The translations under genes were made by a program, and so were the position numbers. Of a DNA stretch of 24,417 nucleotides, positions 7,728 to 14,150 are shown one piece after another. Source of the DNA: an uncultured Leuconostoc sp. (GTDB taxonomy: Bacteria > Bacillota > Bacilli > Lactobacillales > Lactobacillaceae); the NCBI RefSeq assembly GCF_946222815.1, contig NZ_CAMJRK010000014.1, forward strand, positions 1-24,417. The letters are read 5' to 3'. The first letter of the stretch is position 1. Each line of letters begins with the position of its first letter. Below the pieces are notes generated by a model. It was not told the origin of the DNA. It made no database searches and saw nothing but the letters and a program-made list of their open reading frames with translations.

Positions 7728-7781
7728 TTTACAAACTAGTGAGGTATGGTTTATAATACTAGTATGCTAAACATATTAGTA
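7728..7781 (+). promoter_or_regulatory. padR promoter with a long dyad, probable PadR operator
   Basis: Promoter TTTACA (7728-7733), 18-bp spacer, TATAAT (7752-7757). Immediately downstream, arms TACTAGTATG (7757-7766) and CATATTAGTA (7772-7781) form an inverted repeat with one mismatch around CTAAA. ACTAGT also occurs at 7718-7723 and 7735-7740, flanking the -35. PadR-family regulators commonly repress their own gene at such dyads with ATG...CAT cores, so autorepression is likely (inference). Confidence 0.7.
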
Positions 7782-7794
7782 AGAAGGAATAAAA

Positions 7795-8151
7795 ATGAAA
7801 TCAAATACTTCTAGTCAAATGCTTAAAGGTATTTTACAAGGTGTGATGCTAATTATTTTAGAAAAAAACCCAGACTATGGATATGGTATTAGTAAGAAAA
7901 TCAATCAATATGGCTTGTCAGATATACCTAAAGGAACAATCTATCCTTTATTAGCAACAATGGAAAAGCGTGGCTTAATTGAAGGGAAGATGAAACCCTC
8001 ACTGGCAGGTCCCGATCGCAAATATTATTTTGTAACAGTTGCAGGTGTACAAAATAAAAAAGATTTTATTAATGAATGGCAGTTTTTGGCGGGAGCAGTT
8101 AATCAATTGATTGACGAAGGAAAAAATAATGAAAACAAAAGAAATGCTTGA
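7795..8151 (+). CDS. PadR family transcriptional regulator
   Basis: 118-aa winged-helix repressor. Residues ~10-80 match the PadR domain: LQGVMLIILEKNPDYGYGISKKIN, then PKGTIYPLLATMEKRGLIEG (recognition helix) and the wing AGPDRKYYFVT. A short C-terminal helix (EWQFLAGAVNQLIDEGK) fits the dimerisation helix of the small (subfamily 2, LmrR-like) PadR class. AGAAGGAAT provides the ribosome binding site. The last 23 nt overlap the next small ORF, and the two form an operon ending at the hairpin at 8281-8340. No efflux pump gene is adjacent; the overlapping microprotein is the only candidate local target. Confidence 0.93.
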   Translation: MKSNTSSQMLKGILQGVMLIILEKNPDYGYGISKKINQYGLSDIPKGTIYPLLATMEKRGLIEGKMKPSLAGPDRKYYFVTVAGVQNKKDFINEWQFLAGAVNQLIDEGKNNENKRNA

Positions 8152-8266
8152 ATCTAACAATTTGTTACTGCATACGAAAAATGGCCGATATTTGACAGCT
8201 GGCATAACAACGGCTTTACTATTATTATTTTACTTATTAAATTTTATAGCACTGAAAAAAATTTAA
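8129..8266 (+). CDS. Small single-pass membrane protein (45 aa) coupled to padR
   Basis: Not recognised. ATG at 8129 follows GAAGGA (8116-8121) at 7-nt spacing, and the frame overlaps the end of padR by 23 nt. The protein has a charged N-terminal half (MKTKEMLESN...) and one hydrophobic stretch at about residues 23-41 (LTAGITTALLLLFYLLNFIAL region) ending in a Lys-rich tail. PadR genes are often cotranscribed with small membrane proteins, which supports this as a real gene rather than a chance ORF. It could be the remnant of a longer partner, but no homologous reading is seen after the stop. Confidence 0.75.
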   Translation: MKTKEMLESNNLLLHTKNGRYLTAGITTALLLLFYLLNFIALKKI

Positions 8267-8280
8267 AAGCAAGATAAAAG

Positions 8281-8340
8281 TCATTAAAAAATAAGCAGGA
8301 ACTGTGTTTTTAAACGCAGTTCCTGCTTATTTTTTAATGA
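8281..8340. terminator. Very long bidirectional terminator between padR operon and rlmD
   Basis: Almost the whole 60 bp folds into one hairpin: 8281-8304 pairs perfectly with 8317-8340 and pairing continues inward with one G-T pair to a minimal loop near 8310. A-rich and T-rich flanks within the stem give a U-tract in both directions. It abuts the rlmD stop codon. Confidence 0.92.
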
Positions 8341-9837
8341 TTAATCACGGCGTGTTAACTTCACAACGCCTTCCCATCGTGCTGTCTGTGGGAACATATC
8401 AATGCTTTGAATATAATCGACTTTATAGGCTTTTGTTAGGTCAACTAAGTCACGAGCCAATGTTGACGCGTTACATGAGATGTAAACAAATTTTTCCGGC
8501 ATTGTCCGCAAAATTTCGCGACGTAAAGCAGTGTCAAGTCCAGTACGTGGTGGATCAACAACCAATGCATCGGCTAGCCAGCCTTCTGACTGCCATTTTG
8601 GAAATAGGTCTTCTGCTGTGCCTATTTCATAGTGGGCGTTATCAATGTGGTTGATTTTGGCATTAATGTTAGCATCATCAACTGCTTCGGGAATGATTTC
8701 CATACCGCGAACTTCGCCAACTTTATCAGCTAAGCTTAAACCAATAGTCCCGACACCAGCATAAGCATCTACTAGTTTATCAGCGTGTGTCAAATTAAGG
8801 GCAGATAGCGCTTCTTGATAGACTACTGTCATTTGTGTAGGGTTGAGTTGCATGAAAGCACGAGGAGAGAGTTGGAAAGTTTTCCCCATAACTGTTTCTT
8901 CAATGTAATCTTTACCCCACAACTTAATTGTTTCATCACCCCAGACAAGGCTGGTGCGACCAGGATTGAAGTTTTGGAAAATACCGGTTACTTCTGGCAG
9001 AGCCTGATTAATAGCTGTAATCAAAGCAGTATCACCAGGAAAACCATCGGTATTGGTCACAAAGGTGAGTTGTACCTCTCCAGTTGTATGTGACACACGA
9101 ACAACAATGGTTTTCACTGTGCCATGGTTTTTATCTTCGTTGTAGATTGACACTGAAAGTTTATCGAGTAAGTCACGAATTGTTCGCATAACTTTCATGG
9201 TCGCGGGATCCTGTGTGTGGACAACAGGCAAGTCAACAAGCTCATGAGTGTTACGTTTATACATACCAACACTTAACTTCTTGCCAATTTTACGAACCGG
9301 AAATTGTGCCTTGTTACGGTATTGGTAAGGATTTTCCATACCAATTGTGTCACGTAAATCGTAATCAGACCAACCACGTGGTTGGAATTTTTCTAATGAC
9401 TGCACAAGGACATCTTTTTTAAAGGCTAATTGCGCGGGATAAGTCATGTGCTCAAGTTCAAAGCCACCGACTTCATCAGCAAACTCATCTAGTGGTTTAA
9501 CACGGTTTGGTGATTTTTCACGAATTTTTAACACGCGAGCGGCAATATATTTTGGTTCTACTTCAGTAACCCTAACGACAGCGACTTCGTCTGGTAAAGC
9601 ACCGGGAACAAAAACGATTTTACGTTTAAAGTAGCCAATACCTTCGCCGTTGATACCTAGTCTCTTGATTGTTAGTGGGAAGTTTTGATCGACATGTACG
9701 TCAACACCATCGAAATGAGGATCTTGTCTTTTTCCTGACTTACGTGGGTCAAATTTCTTGCCGTAAAAAGGTTTTTTACCACTTGAATTGAGGCTTTTTT
9801 GTGCGTAAGAACGCTTTTTTGGTGAATTTTCTGTCAT
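8341..9837 (-). CDS. rlmD: 23S rRNA (uracil-C5)-methyltransferase RlmD/RlmCD, without Fe-S ligands
   Basis: Methylates 23S rRNA uracil C5 (U1939 and, in Gram-positive RlmCD, also U747). From ATG 9837 (498 aa): basic N-terminal extension (1-40), TRAM domain (~50-105), SAM-binding motif DAYAGVGTIGL (357-367), DPPR (428-431), catalytic Cys455 in YISCNASTLARDL. The segment that normally carries C-X5-C-X2-C reads PLDEFADEVGGFELEHMTY (115-133) with no cysteine, and the fourth ligand position near 205 is also replaced; Cys455 is the only cysteine. An in-frame ATG at 9900 would add 21 residues; I prefer 9837 because the extra segment looks like leader sequence, but neither start has a good ribosome binding site. 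Confidence 0.93.
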   Translation of the reverse strand: MTENSPKKRSYAQKSLNSSGKKPFYGKKFDPRKSGKRQDPHFDGVDVHVDQNFPLTIKRLGINGEGIGYFKRKIVFVPGALPDEVAVVRVTEVEPKYIAARVLKIREKSPNRVKPLDEFADEVGGFELEHMTYPAQLAFKKDVLVQSLEKFQPRGWSDYDLRDTIGMENPYQYRNKAQFPVRKIGKKLSVGMYKRNTHELVDLPVVHTQDPATMKVMRTIRDLLDKLSVSIYNEDKNHGTVKTIVVRVSHTTGEVQLTFVTNTDGFPGDTALITAINQALPEVTGIFQNFNPGRTSLVWGDETIKLWGKDYIEETVMGKTFQLSPRAFMQLNPTQMTVVYQEALSALNLTHADKLVDAYAGVGTIGLSLADKVGEVRGMEIIPEAVDDANINAKINHIDNAHYEIGTAEDLFPKWQSEGWLADALVVDPPRTGLDTALRREILRTMPEKFVYISCNASTLARDLVDLTKAYKVDYIQSIDMFPQTARWEGVVKLTRRD

Positions 9838-9878
9838 GATGTGTTGTCTTAGCTCATTAGTTTCATTCCTAACAGTAA

Positions 9879-9940
9879 CTAAGACATTTCCTTTCTGCAT
9901 TGCAATGCCGTGGTGACTTTGTTATCTTTCAAGTATAACA
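9879..9940 (-). promoter_or_regulatory. rlmD promoter and structured leader with mini-ORFs
   Basis: On the - strand an extended -10 TGTTATACT (9932-9940) is followed by a leader with ribosome binding site AGAAAGG (9890-9896) placed 2 nt before a start-stop mini-ORF ATG-TCT-TAG (9887 to 9879). A second mini-ORF of five codons runs 9866 to 9849. TGTCTTAG (9845-9852) and CTAAGACA (9879-9886) can pair, forming a hairpin just before the ATG at 9837. Confidence 0.5.
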
Positions 9941-9977
9941 GCTAAATCAATATAAAGCAGACGATAAATTAAAATGT

Positions 9978-10012
9978 ATCACACTTGTGTTATGACACGT
10001 ATGTGGTATAAT
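9978..10012 (+). promoter_or_regulatory. Promoter of the HTH-clpL unit with overlapping dyad
   Basis: Extended -10 TGGTATAAT (10004-10012). At the -35 position an imperfect dyad ATCACAC-TT-GTGTTAT (9978-9993) may be an operator. I see no CtsR site (GGTCAAA tandem) and no CIRCE element, the usual controls of clp genes. Confidence 0.6.
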
Positions 10013-10037
10013 TAAGCTGTAAAGGAGGTGTGGAAAA

Positions 10038-10124
10038 ATGATAAAAAGCAACGACTTTATTAACCGCAATCATGATCGTGTGCGCGGACAAACTTTAAAC
10101 TGGAGTGGTGATTATGAGATTTGA
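10038..10124 (+). CDS. Micro-ORF of 28 codons before the HTH gene
   Basis: Not recognised. It has the best ribosome binding site in the window, AAAGGAGGTG (10021-10030), 7 nt before ATG. The peptide begins MIKSNDFINRNHDRV and is polar with no membrane segment. Its stop codon lies 11 nt inside the next gene, so translation probably feeds that gene. It may be a leader peptide or a real small protein. Confidence 0.55.
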   Translation: MIKSNDFINRNHDRVRGQTLNWSGDYEI

Positions 10125-10347
10125 TATTAAGGCGTATTTGGATGACAATTCGCTCACGATATACCGAGTGGCGAAAGATTCTGGATATGGTTATACAACA
10201 ATCCATAAATCATTTAACAAAACGCAATCAGATGCAACTAGTTTGAACATGAGAGATCTTGATGCGCTTGCTAAAGCGCAACATCAAGCAATGTGGGAAG
10301 TGCTAAGAGACCTTGAAAAACTATATTTTAATTCAGACGAACGATGA
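10114..10347 (+). CDS. Small helix-turn-helix DNA-binding protein (Xre/Cro-like)
   Basis: 77-aa protein with a predicted HTH at about residues 12-50: LTIYRVAKDSGYGYTTIHKS followed by LNMRDLDALAKA, the layout of small Xre/Cro-type repressors in which the second helix of the motif is the recognition helix. The start is ATG 10114, preceded by GGAGTGG within the upstream micro-ORF; GTG codons at 10105 and 10108 are alternatives. The C-terminal part (MWEVLRDLEKLYF) could be a dimerisation helix. No terminator separates it from clpL, so it may be cotranscribed with clpL and regulate the shared promoter (inference). Confidence 0.75.
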   Translation: MRFDIKAYLDDNSLTIYRVAKDSGYGYTTIHKSFNKTQSDATSLNMRDLDALAKAQHQAMWEVLRDLEKLYFNSDER

Positions 10348-10358
10348 TTTGGTAAGCT

Positions 10359-10421
10359 ATGTTAAGCGTAGCTGAAATTATCAATCATGTCATGCAATTG
10401 AATAAAAAAGGGGAATTTTAA
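10359..10421 (+). CDS. Possible 20-codon leader ORF ending at the clpL start
   Basis: ATG at 10359 to TAA at 10419-10421, directly adjacent to the clpL ATG at 10422. The clpL ribosome binding site lies inside it. The peptide is MLSVAEIINHVMQLNKKGEF. Its own ribosome binding site is weak, so expression is doubtful. Confidence 0.3.
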   Translation: MLSVAEIINHVMQLNKKGEF

Positions 10422-12539
10422 ATGGCTAATAACAATTTTTCAAATGATCCATTCGGATCAGATATGAACAATATTTTTAACAATATGATGGGCAATATGA
10501 ATGGTTATAATTCTGAAAATCGACGCTACCTCATCAATGGACAAGAAGTAACACCTGAGCAATTCGCGCAATACCGTCAGAGTGGACAATTACCTCAGGG
10601 ACAGCAGGCCCAAGTTGATGGTAGTAACAGGCGAGAGGTAGCACAGCAAGGACAACCTAAGCAGGAAGGTATATTAGCTAAGTTGGGCCGTAATTTGACG
10701 CAAGAAGCACGTGATGGTTTGCTTGATCCAGTGATCGGGCGTAACAAGGAAATTCAAGAGACTGCAGAAATTTTGGGCCGCCGTACGAAGAATAATCCAG
10801 TGTTAGTTGGCGATGCGGGTGTTGGTAAAACAGCTGTCGTTGAAGGTCTGGCACAAGCAATTGTGACAGGGGATGTACCTGCCGCCATCAAGGATAAAGA
10901 AATTTATTCGATTGATATCTCAAGTTTAGAGGCAGGGACACAATTCCGTGGTGCCTTTGAAGAAAATATTCAAAACTTGATGAAGGAAGTTAAATCAGCA
11001 GGAAATGTGATCTTATTCTTTGATGAAATTCATCAAATTTTAGGTGCCGGTTCTACCGGTGGTGAAGATGGTGGTAAAGGCTTGGCCGATATTATTAAGC
11101 CAGCCTTGAGCCGCGGTGAAATTTCCGTCATTGGTGCGACAACTCAAGATGAATATCGCAACACTATTATGAAAAATGCTGCTTTGGCACGCCGATTTAA
11201 TGAAGTGACTGTTAATGCCCCATCTGCCAAAGATACACTACAAATTTTAAAGGGTATTGCTGCATTGTATGAAACGCATCATCATGTTTCTTTACCAGAA
11301 GATGTGTTGAAGGCTGCTGTTGACTACGCGGTACAATATATTCCACAACGGTCATTGCCTGATAAGGCCATAGATTTGTTGGATATGACAGCAGCTCATT
11401 TGAGTGCTAAAAATCCAGTAACAGACAAAGTCAGTTTAGAAAAGCAGTTACATGATACCAAAGAAAAGCAGGAAAAGGCTGTTGCAGAGGAAGATTTTGA
11501 AGCCGCATTAAAGTATAAGAATAAAATTGCTGAATTGGAACAGAAAATTGCTGGAGCTGATGAAGCGACTAAAGTTGTTGCCACTGCAAATGATGTGGCA
11601 GAATCTGTCGAACGTTTAACGGGTATTCCAGTAGCACAAATGGGTGCTTCTGATATTGAGCGTTTGAAGACAATCGGTGATCGTTTGGCTGGCAAGGTTA
11701 TCGGACAAGAAGACGCAGTTAACATGGTTGCACGTGCCATTCGTCGTAATCGTGCGGGATTTGATGAAGGCAATCGACCAATTGGTAGTTTCTTATTTGT
11801 TGGTCCAACAGGTGTGGGTAAGACGGAGTTAGCCAAGCAACTCGCATTAGATATGTTTGGTAGTAAAGAAAATATTGTACGGCTAGATATGTCAGAGTAT
11901 TCAGACTTGACAGCAGTGTCAAAGCTAATTGGTACGACTGCGGGTTACGTTGGCTATGACGATAACAGCAATACGTTGACGGAAAAAGTACGTCGTAGCC
12001 CTTACTCAATTGTCTTACTTGATGAAATTGAAAAGGCGAATCCACAAGTCTTGACCTTACTATTGCAAGTCATGGATGATGGTCGTTTGACTGATGGACA
12101 AGGTAATGTCGTTAACTTCAAAAACACAGTAATCATTGCAACTTCCAATGCTGGTTTCTCGGATAACAGCGACGGTGAATTAATGACACGTTTGGCACCT
12201 TATTTCCGGCCAGAATTCTTAAACCGGTTTAATGGTGTGATTGAATTTTCGACTTTGAGTAAAGATGATCTTAAGCAAATTGTTGATTTAATGCTAGCTG
12301 ATGTGAGTCAGACGTTGGCTAAAAAAGAGTTAACTTTGCAGGTTTCTGAAGCTGTTAAAAATCATTTGATTGAAGATGGTTATGATGAAGCGATGGGTGC
12401 ACGACCGCTCCGTCGTGTCATTGAACAACAAATTCGTGATCAAGTCACTGACTTTTACCTAGATAACCCTGGCGAGAAAGAACTGAGTGCAGACTTAATT
12501 GGCGGGCAAGTTGTGATATCAGCTATTGTTCAAAAATAA
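10422..12539 (+). CDS. clpL: ClpL, AAA+ unfoldase/chaperone
   Basis: Hsp100-family ATPase of 705 aa, the size of ClpL. The Asn/Gly/Gln-rich N-terminus (MANNNFSNDPFG...) replaces the Clp N-domain. AAA-1: Walker A GDAGVGKT (130-137), Walker B FFDEIH (Asp201-Glu202). Short middle region with a UVR-like segment (about 350-376). AAA-2: Walker A GPTGVGKT (461-468), Walker B LLDEIEK (Asp534-Glu535). The ClpP-binding IGF/LGF loop of ClpX/C/E is not visible after NAGFSDNSDGE, matching the view of ClpL as a stand-alone disaggregase. AAGGGGA lies 8 nt before ATG. It follows an HTH gene rather than CtsR or HrcA sites. Confidence 0.94.
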   Translation: MANNNFSNDPFGSDMNNIFNNMMGNMNGYNSENRRYLINGQEVTPEQFAQYRQSGQLPQGQQAQVDGSNRREVAQQGQPKQEGILAKLGRNLTQEARDGLLDPVIGRNKEIQETAEILGRRTKNNPVLVGDAGVGKTAVVEGLAQAIVTGDVPAAIKDKEIYSIDISSLEAGTQFRGAFEENIQNLMKEVKSAGNVILFFDEIHQILGAGSTGGEDGGKGLADIIKPALSRGEISVIGATTQDEYRNTIMKNAALARRFNEVTVNAPSAKDTLQILKGIAALYETHHHVSLPEDVLKAAVDYAVQYIPQRSLPDKAIDLLDMTAAHLSAKNPVTDKVSLEKQLHDTKEKQEKAVAEEDFEAALKYKNKIAELEQKIAGADEATKVVATANDVAESVERLTGIPVAQMGASDIERLKTIGDRLAGKVIGQEDAVNMVARAIRRNRAGFDEGNRPIGSFLFVGPTGVGKTELAKQLALDMFGSKENIVRLDMSEYSDLTAVSKLIGTTAGYVGYDDNSNTLTEKVRRSPYSIVLLDEIEKANPQVLTLLLQVMDDGRLTDGQGNVVNFKNTVIIATSNAGFSDNSDGELMTRLAPYFRPEFLNRFNGVIEFSTLSKDDLKQIVDLMLADVSQTLAKKELTLQVSEAVKNHLIEDGYDEAMGARPLRRVIEQQIRDQVTDFYLDNPGEKELSADLIGGQVVISAIVQK

Positions 12540-12576
12540 TATTGTGTCAAAAAAACGGTTAGCAGTCACATGCTAG

Positions 12577-12959
12577 TGAACTGAACCCCCTGAGTTGGAG
12601 AAAATCAAAATCAGGGGGTTTTGTTATGTTTTCAAAAGCAGTCCAAATAGAAGCTGTTGCCTTATATTTACAAGGCGTCTCACCAAATGAAATCCGTCAA
12701 AAATTCGGATCAAAGGTCAAGAAACCATTCTAAATTGGCCAACGAATATTCAAATGCTGGTCATGTTAGTCATATCGCATCGAATCGACTATACCAAAAG
12801 GCTCTCACAGATGTCACAGAAGTCCGTTGGGGAACGGGTGCGATAGCAGAACGTGCTTATTTCACCGTATTTATCGATGTTTATATTGGTGAAATGCTGA
12901 CCTGGAATATCGATCGTCATCCAACAGTTGCGTTCATCACAAAACAGAAAATAAGTTAA
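12577..12959 (+). pseudogene. IS3-family (IS150-like) insertion sequence remnant
   Basis: The left end begins TGAACTGAACCCCCTGAG, typical of IS150-group ends. orfA starts at ATG 12626 (MFSKAVQIEAVALYLQG, a transposase HTH start) but stops after 35 codons at 12731. In another frame (about 12806-12945) lies part of OrfB: LTDVTEVRWG, containing the first catalytic Asp, then AYFTVFIDVYIGEMLTWNIDRHPT. The region between, the rest of the DDE domain, and a right inverted repeat are missing. So it is an internally deleted, dead copy. Confidence 0.8.
12586..12623 (+). terminator. Hairpin at the IS left end, probably ending clpL transcription
   Basis: CCCCCTGA (12586-12593) pairs with TCAGGGGG (12611-12618), followed by TTTTG. 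It belongs to the IS remnant but is the first terminator-like structure after clpL. Confidence 0.6.
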
Positions 12960-13069
12960 TCATAAGTTGGGTGCTAAATGTTATTATATGACGTTTAGTT
13001 TTGTTTGTATAATTAACACCGTGCACAGTAAATTATTTGGAATTTGTATAAAAGTAATACCTATTGACA

Positions 13070-13078
13070 TGATATAAT
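13070..13078 (+). promoter_or_regulatory. Extended -10 promoter of the nucleoid-protein gene
   Basis: TGATATAAT, about 32 nt before the ATG; no consensus -35 at normal spacing (a TTGACA at 13064-13069 is too close to serve). Confidence 0.6.
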
Positions 13079-13109
13079 AAGAACATTAAATTTAGAGGGT
13101 AACTTAATA

Positions 13110-14102
13110 ATGATTATTCAGCATGCCATTTTGCATATTTTAGACACAAATACTGGTAACTTAATCGCTTCCCAAGGCGAAATGTCAGTAACTGACATAG
13201 GGGTGCATGATTATATCGAAAAACTTGTTAATAAGATATATGCTAGTGATGTCAAGACAGGCACAATAACTGGGAACGATTATTTACAAACGCTATTAGC
13301 AGAAAAAGATTTTCCAGAGATGACCACAAAATTAGCGATGAAATTGTTTGAAGTCGTTACAGGTAGTGAAGGTATTCAGGCAGGAGATTTGTTGAGTTTT
13401 CAGGCAACGGCCGATGATGGGCCGATTTTTGGTATGATAAAATTAAATTTTTCACCGCGGTATGCACATTCGGTCACGTATATTGAGGACCAAATGGTTA
13501 ACAACCTTGTGCTAAATCAAGCTGTTTTACCTGCAGCAACACAAACCGTAGATGAGGCTATTTTGATTAATATGATGACGAATAACTATCATTTAATTGA
13601 AAAAAAGCATCTCATTGATGGTCATCGCGTGGCATATTTTTCGGAAAAATTTTTAAATATCACACCTGATGTTTCAATTAAAGAAAACTTGCAGACTATT
13701 AAACGAACAGTTAAAAACGTTGCTGAAAAGTATGATAATTTACCAGAGCATGAAGCACTTGCTACAACACAGGCAGTAATTTATGAAGCGCTAGAAGCAG
13801 GTAGCATTGATACTGACACGATTGCTGAAAAAGTTTTTTCTGATAATGAACCGGCAAAATTATTATATAGAGAACAAATTTCAAAAAAAATAACGGATAA
13901 AGAGATACCAGTAGAAAATACACAAAAATATGAGAAAAAATATCGTGTTCAAAAATTTAAGTTAGATTCAGGTATTGAAATTTCTATTCCGATGGCTATT
14001 TATCAAGACAAAACTAAGGTTGAATTTGTTAATCAGTCCAATGGGACAACGTCTTTAATTATTAAAGACATTGAAACTGTATTGAATAAATTTACTGTTT
14101 AA
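13110..14102 (+). CDS. 37-kDa nucleoid-associated protein family (YejK/NdpA-like)
   Basis: 330 aa. The start MIIQHAILHILDTNTGNLIASQGEM and the mid-region with IFGMIKLNFSPRYAHSV and a later hydrophilic helical part resemble the NA37/YejK family (nucleoid-associated protein NdpA), which binds the nucleoid; its biochemical role is poorly known. No membrane segment, no catalytic motif. AGAGGG (13094-13099) precedes the ATG by 10 nt. The following Nudix gene has an extended -10 overlapping this stop codon region, and no terminator lies between, so the two may be partly cotranscribed. Confidence 0.8.
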   Translation: MIIQHAILHILDTNTGNLIASQGEMSVTDIGVHDYIEKLVNKIYASDVKTGTITGNDYLQTLLAEKDFPEMTTKLAMKLFEVVTGSEGIQAGDLLSFQATADDGPIFGMIKLNFSPRYAHSVTYIEDQMVNNLVLNQAVLPAATQTVDEAILINMMTNNYHLIEKKHLIDGHRVAYFSEKFLNITPDVSIKENLQTIKRTVKNVAEKYDNLPEHEALATTQAVIYEALEAGSIDTDTIAEKVFSDNEPAKLLYREQISKKITDKEIPVENTQKYEKKYRVQKFKLDSGIEISIPMAIYQDKTKVEFVNQSNGTTSLIIKDIETVLNKFTV

Positions 14103-14103
14103 C

Positions 14104-14112
14104 TGATATAAT
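14104..14112 (+). promoter_or_regulatory. Extended -10 promoter before the Nudix-DUF1810 gene
   Basis: TGATATAAT right after the upstream stop codon; the leader to ATG 14151 would be about 32 nt. Confidence 0.5.
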
Positions 14113-14150
14113 TAAATATAACAATGCGATGAAAGGAATACAGTGGGAAT

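Noticed and set aside
8304..9634. Several + strand ORFs opposite rlmD
   Set aside because: Shadows of the rlmD frame, which carries clear motifs over its whole length.
9961..10421. CtsR or HrcA control of clpL
   Set aside because: No tandem GGTCAAA heptads and no CIRCE inverted repeat found.
11396..12045. Two long antisense ORFs inside clpL
   Set aside because: Complement of AAA+ coding sequence; no ribosome binding site and no recognisable protein.
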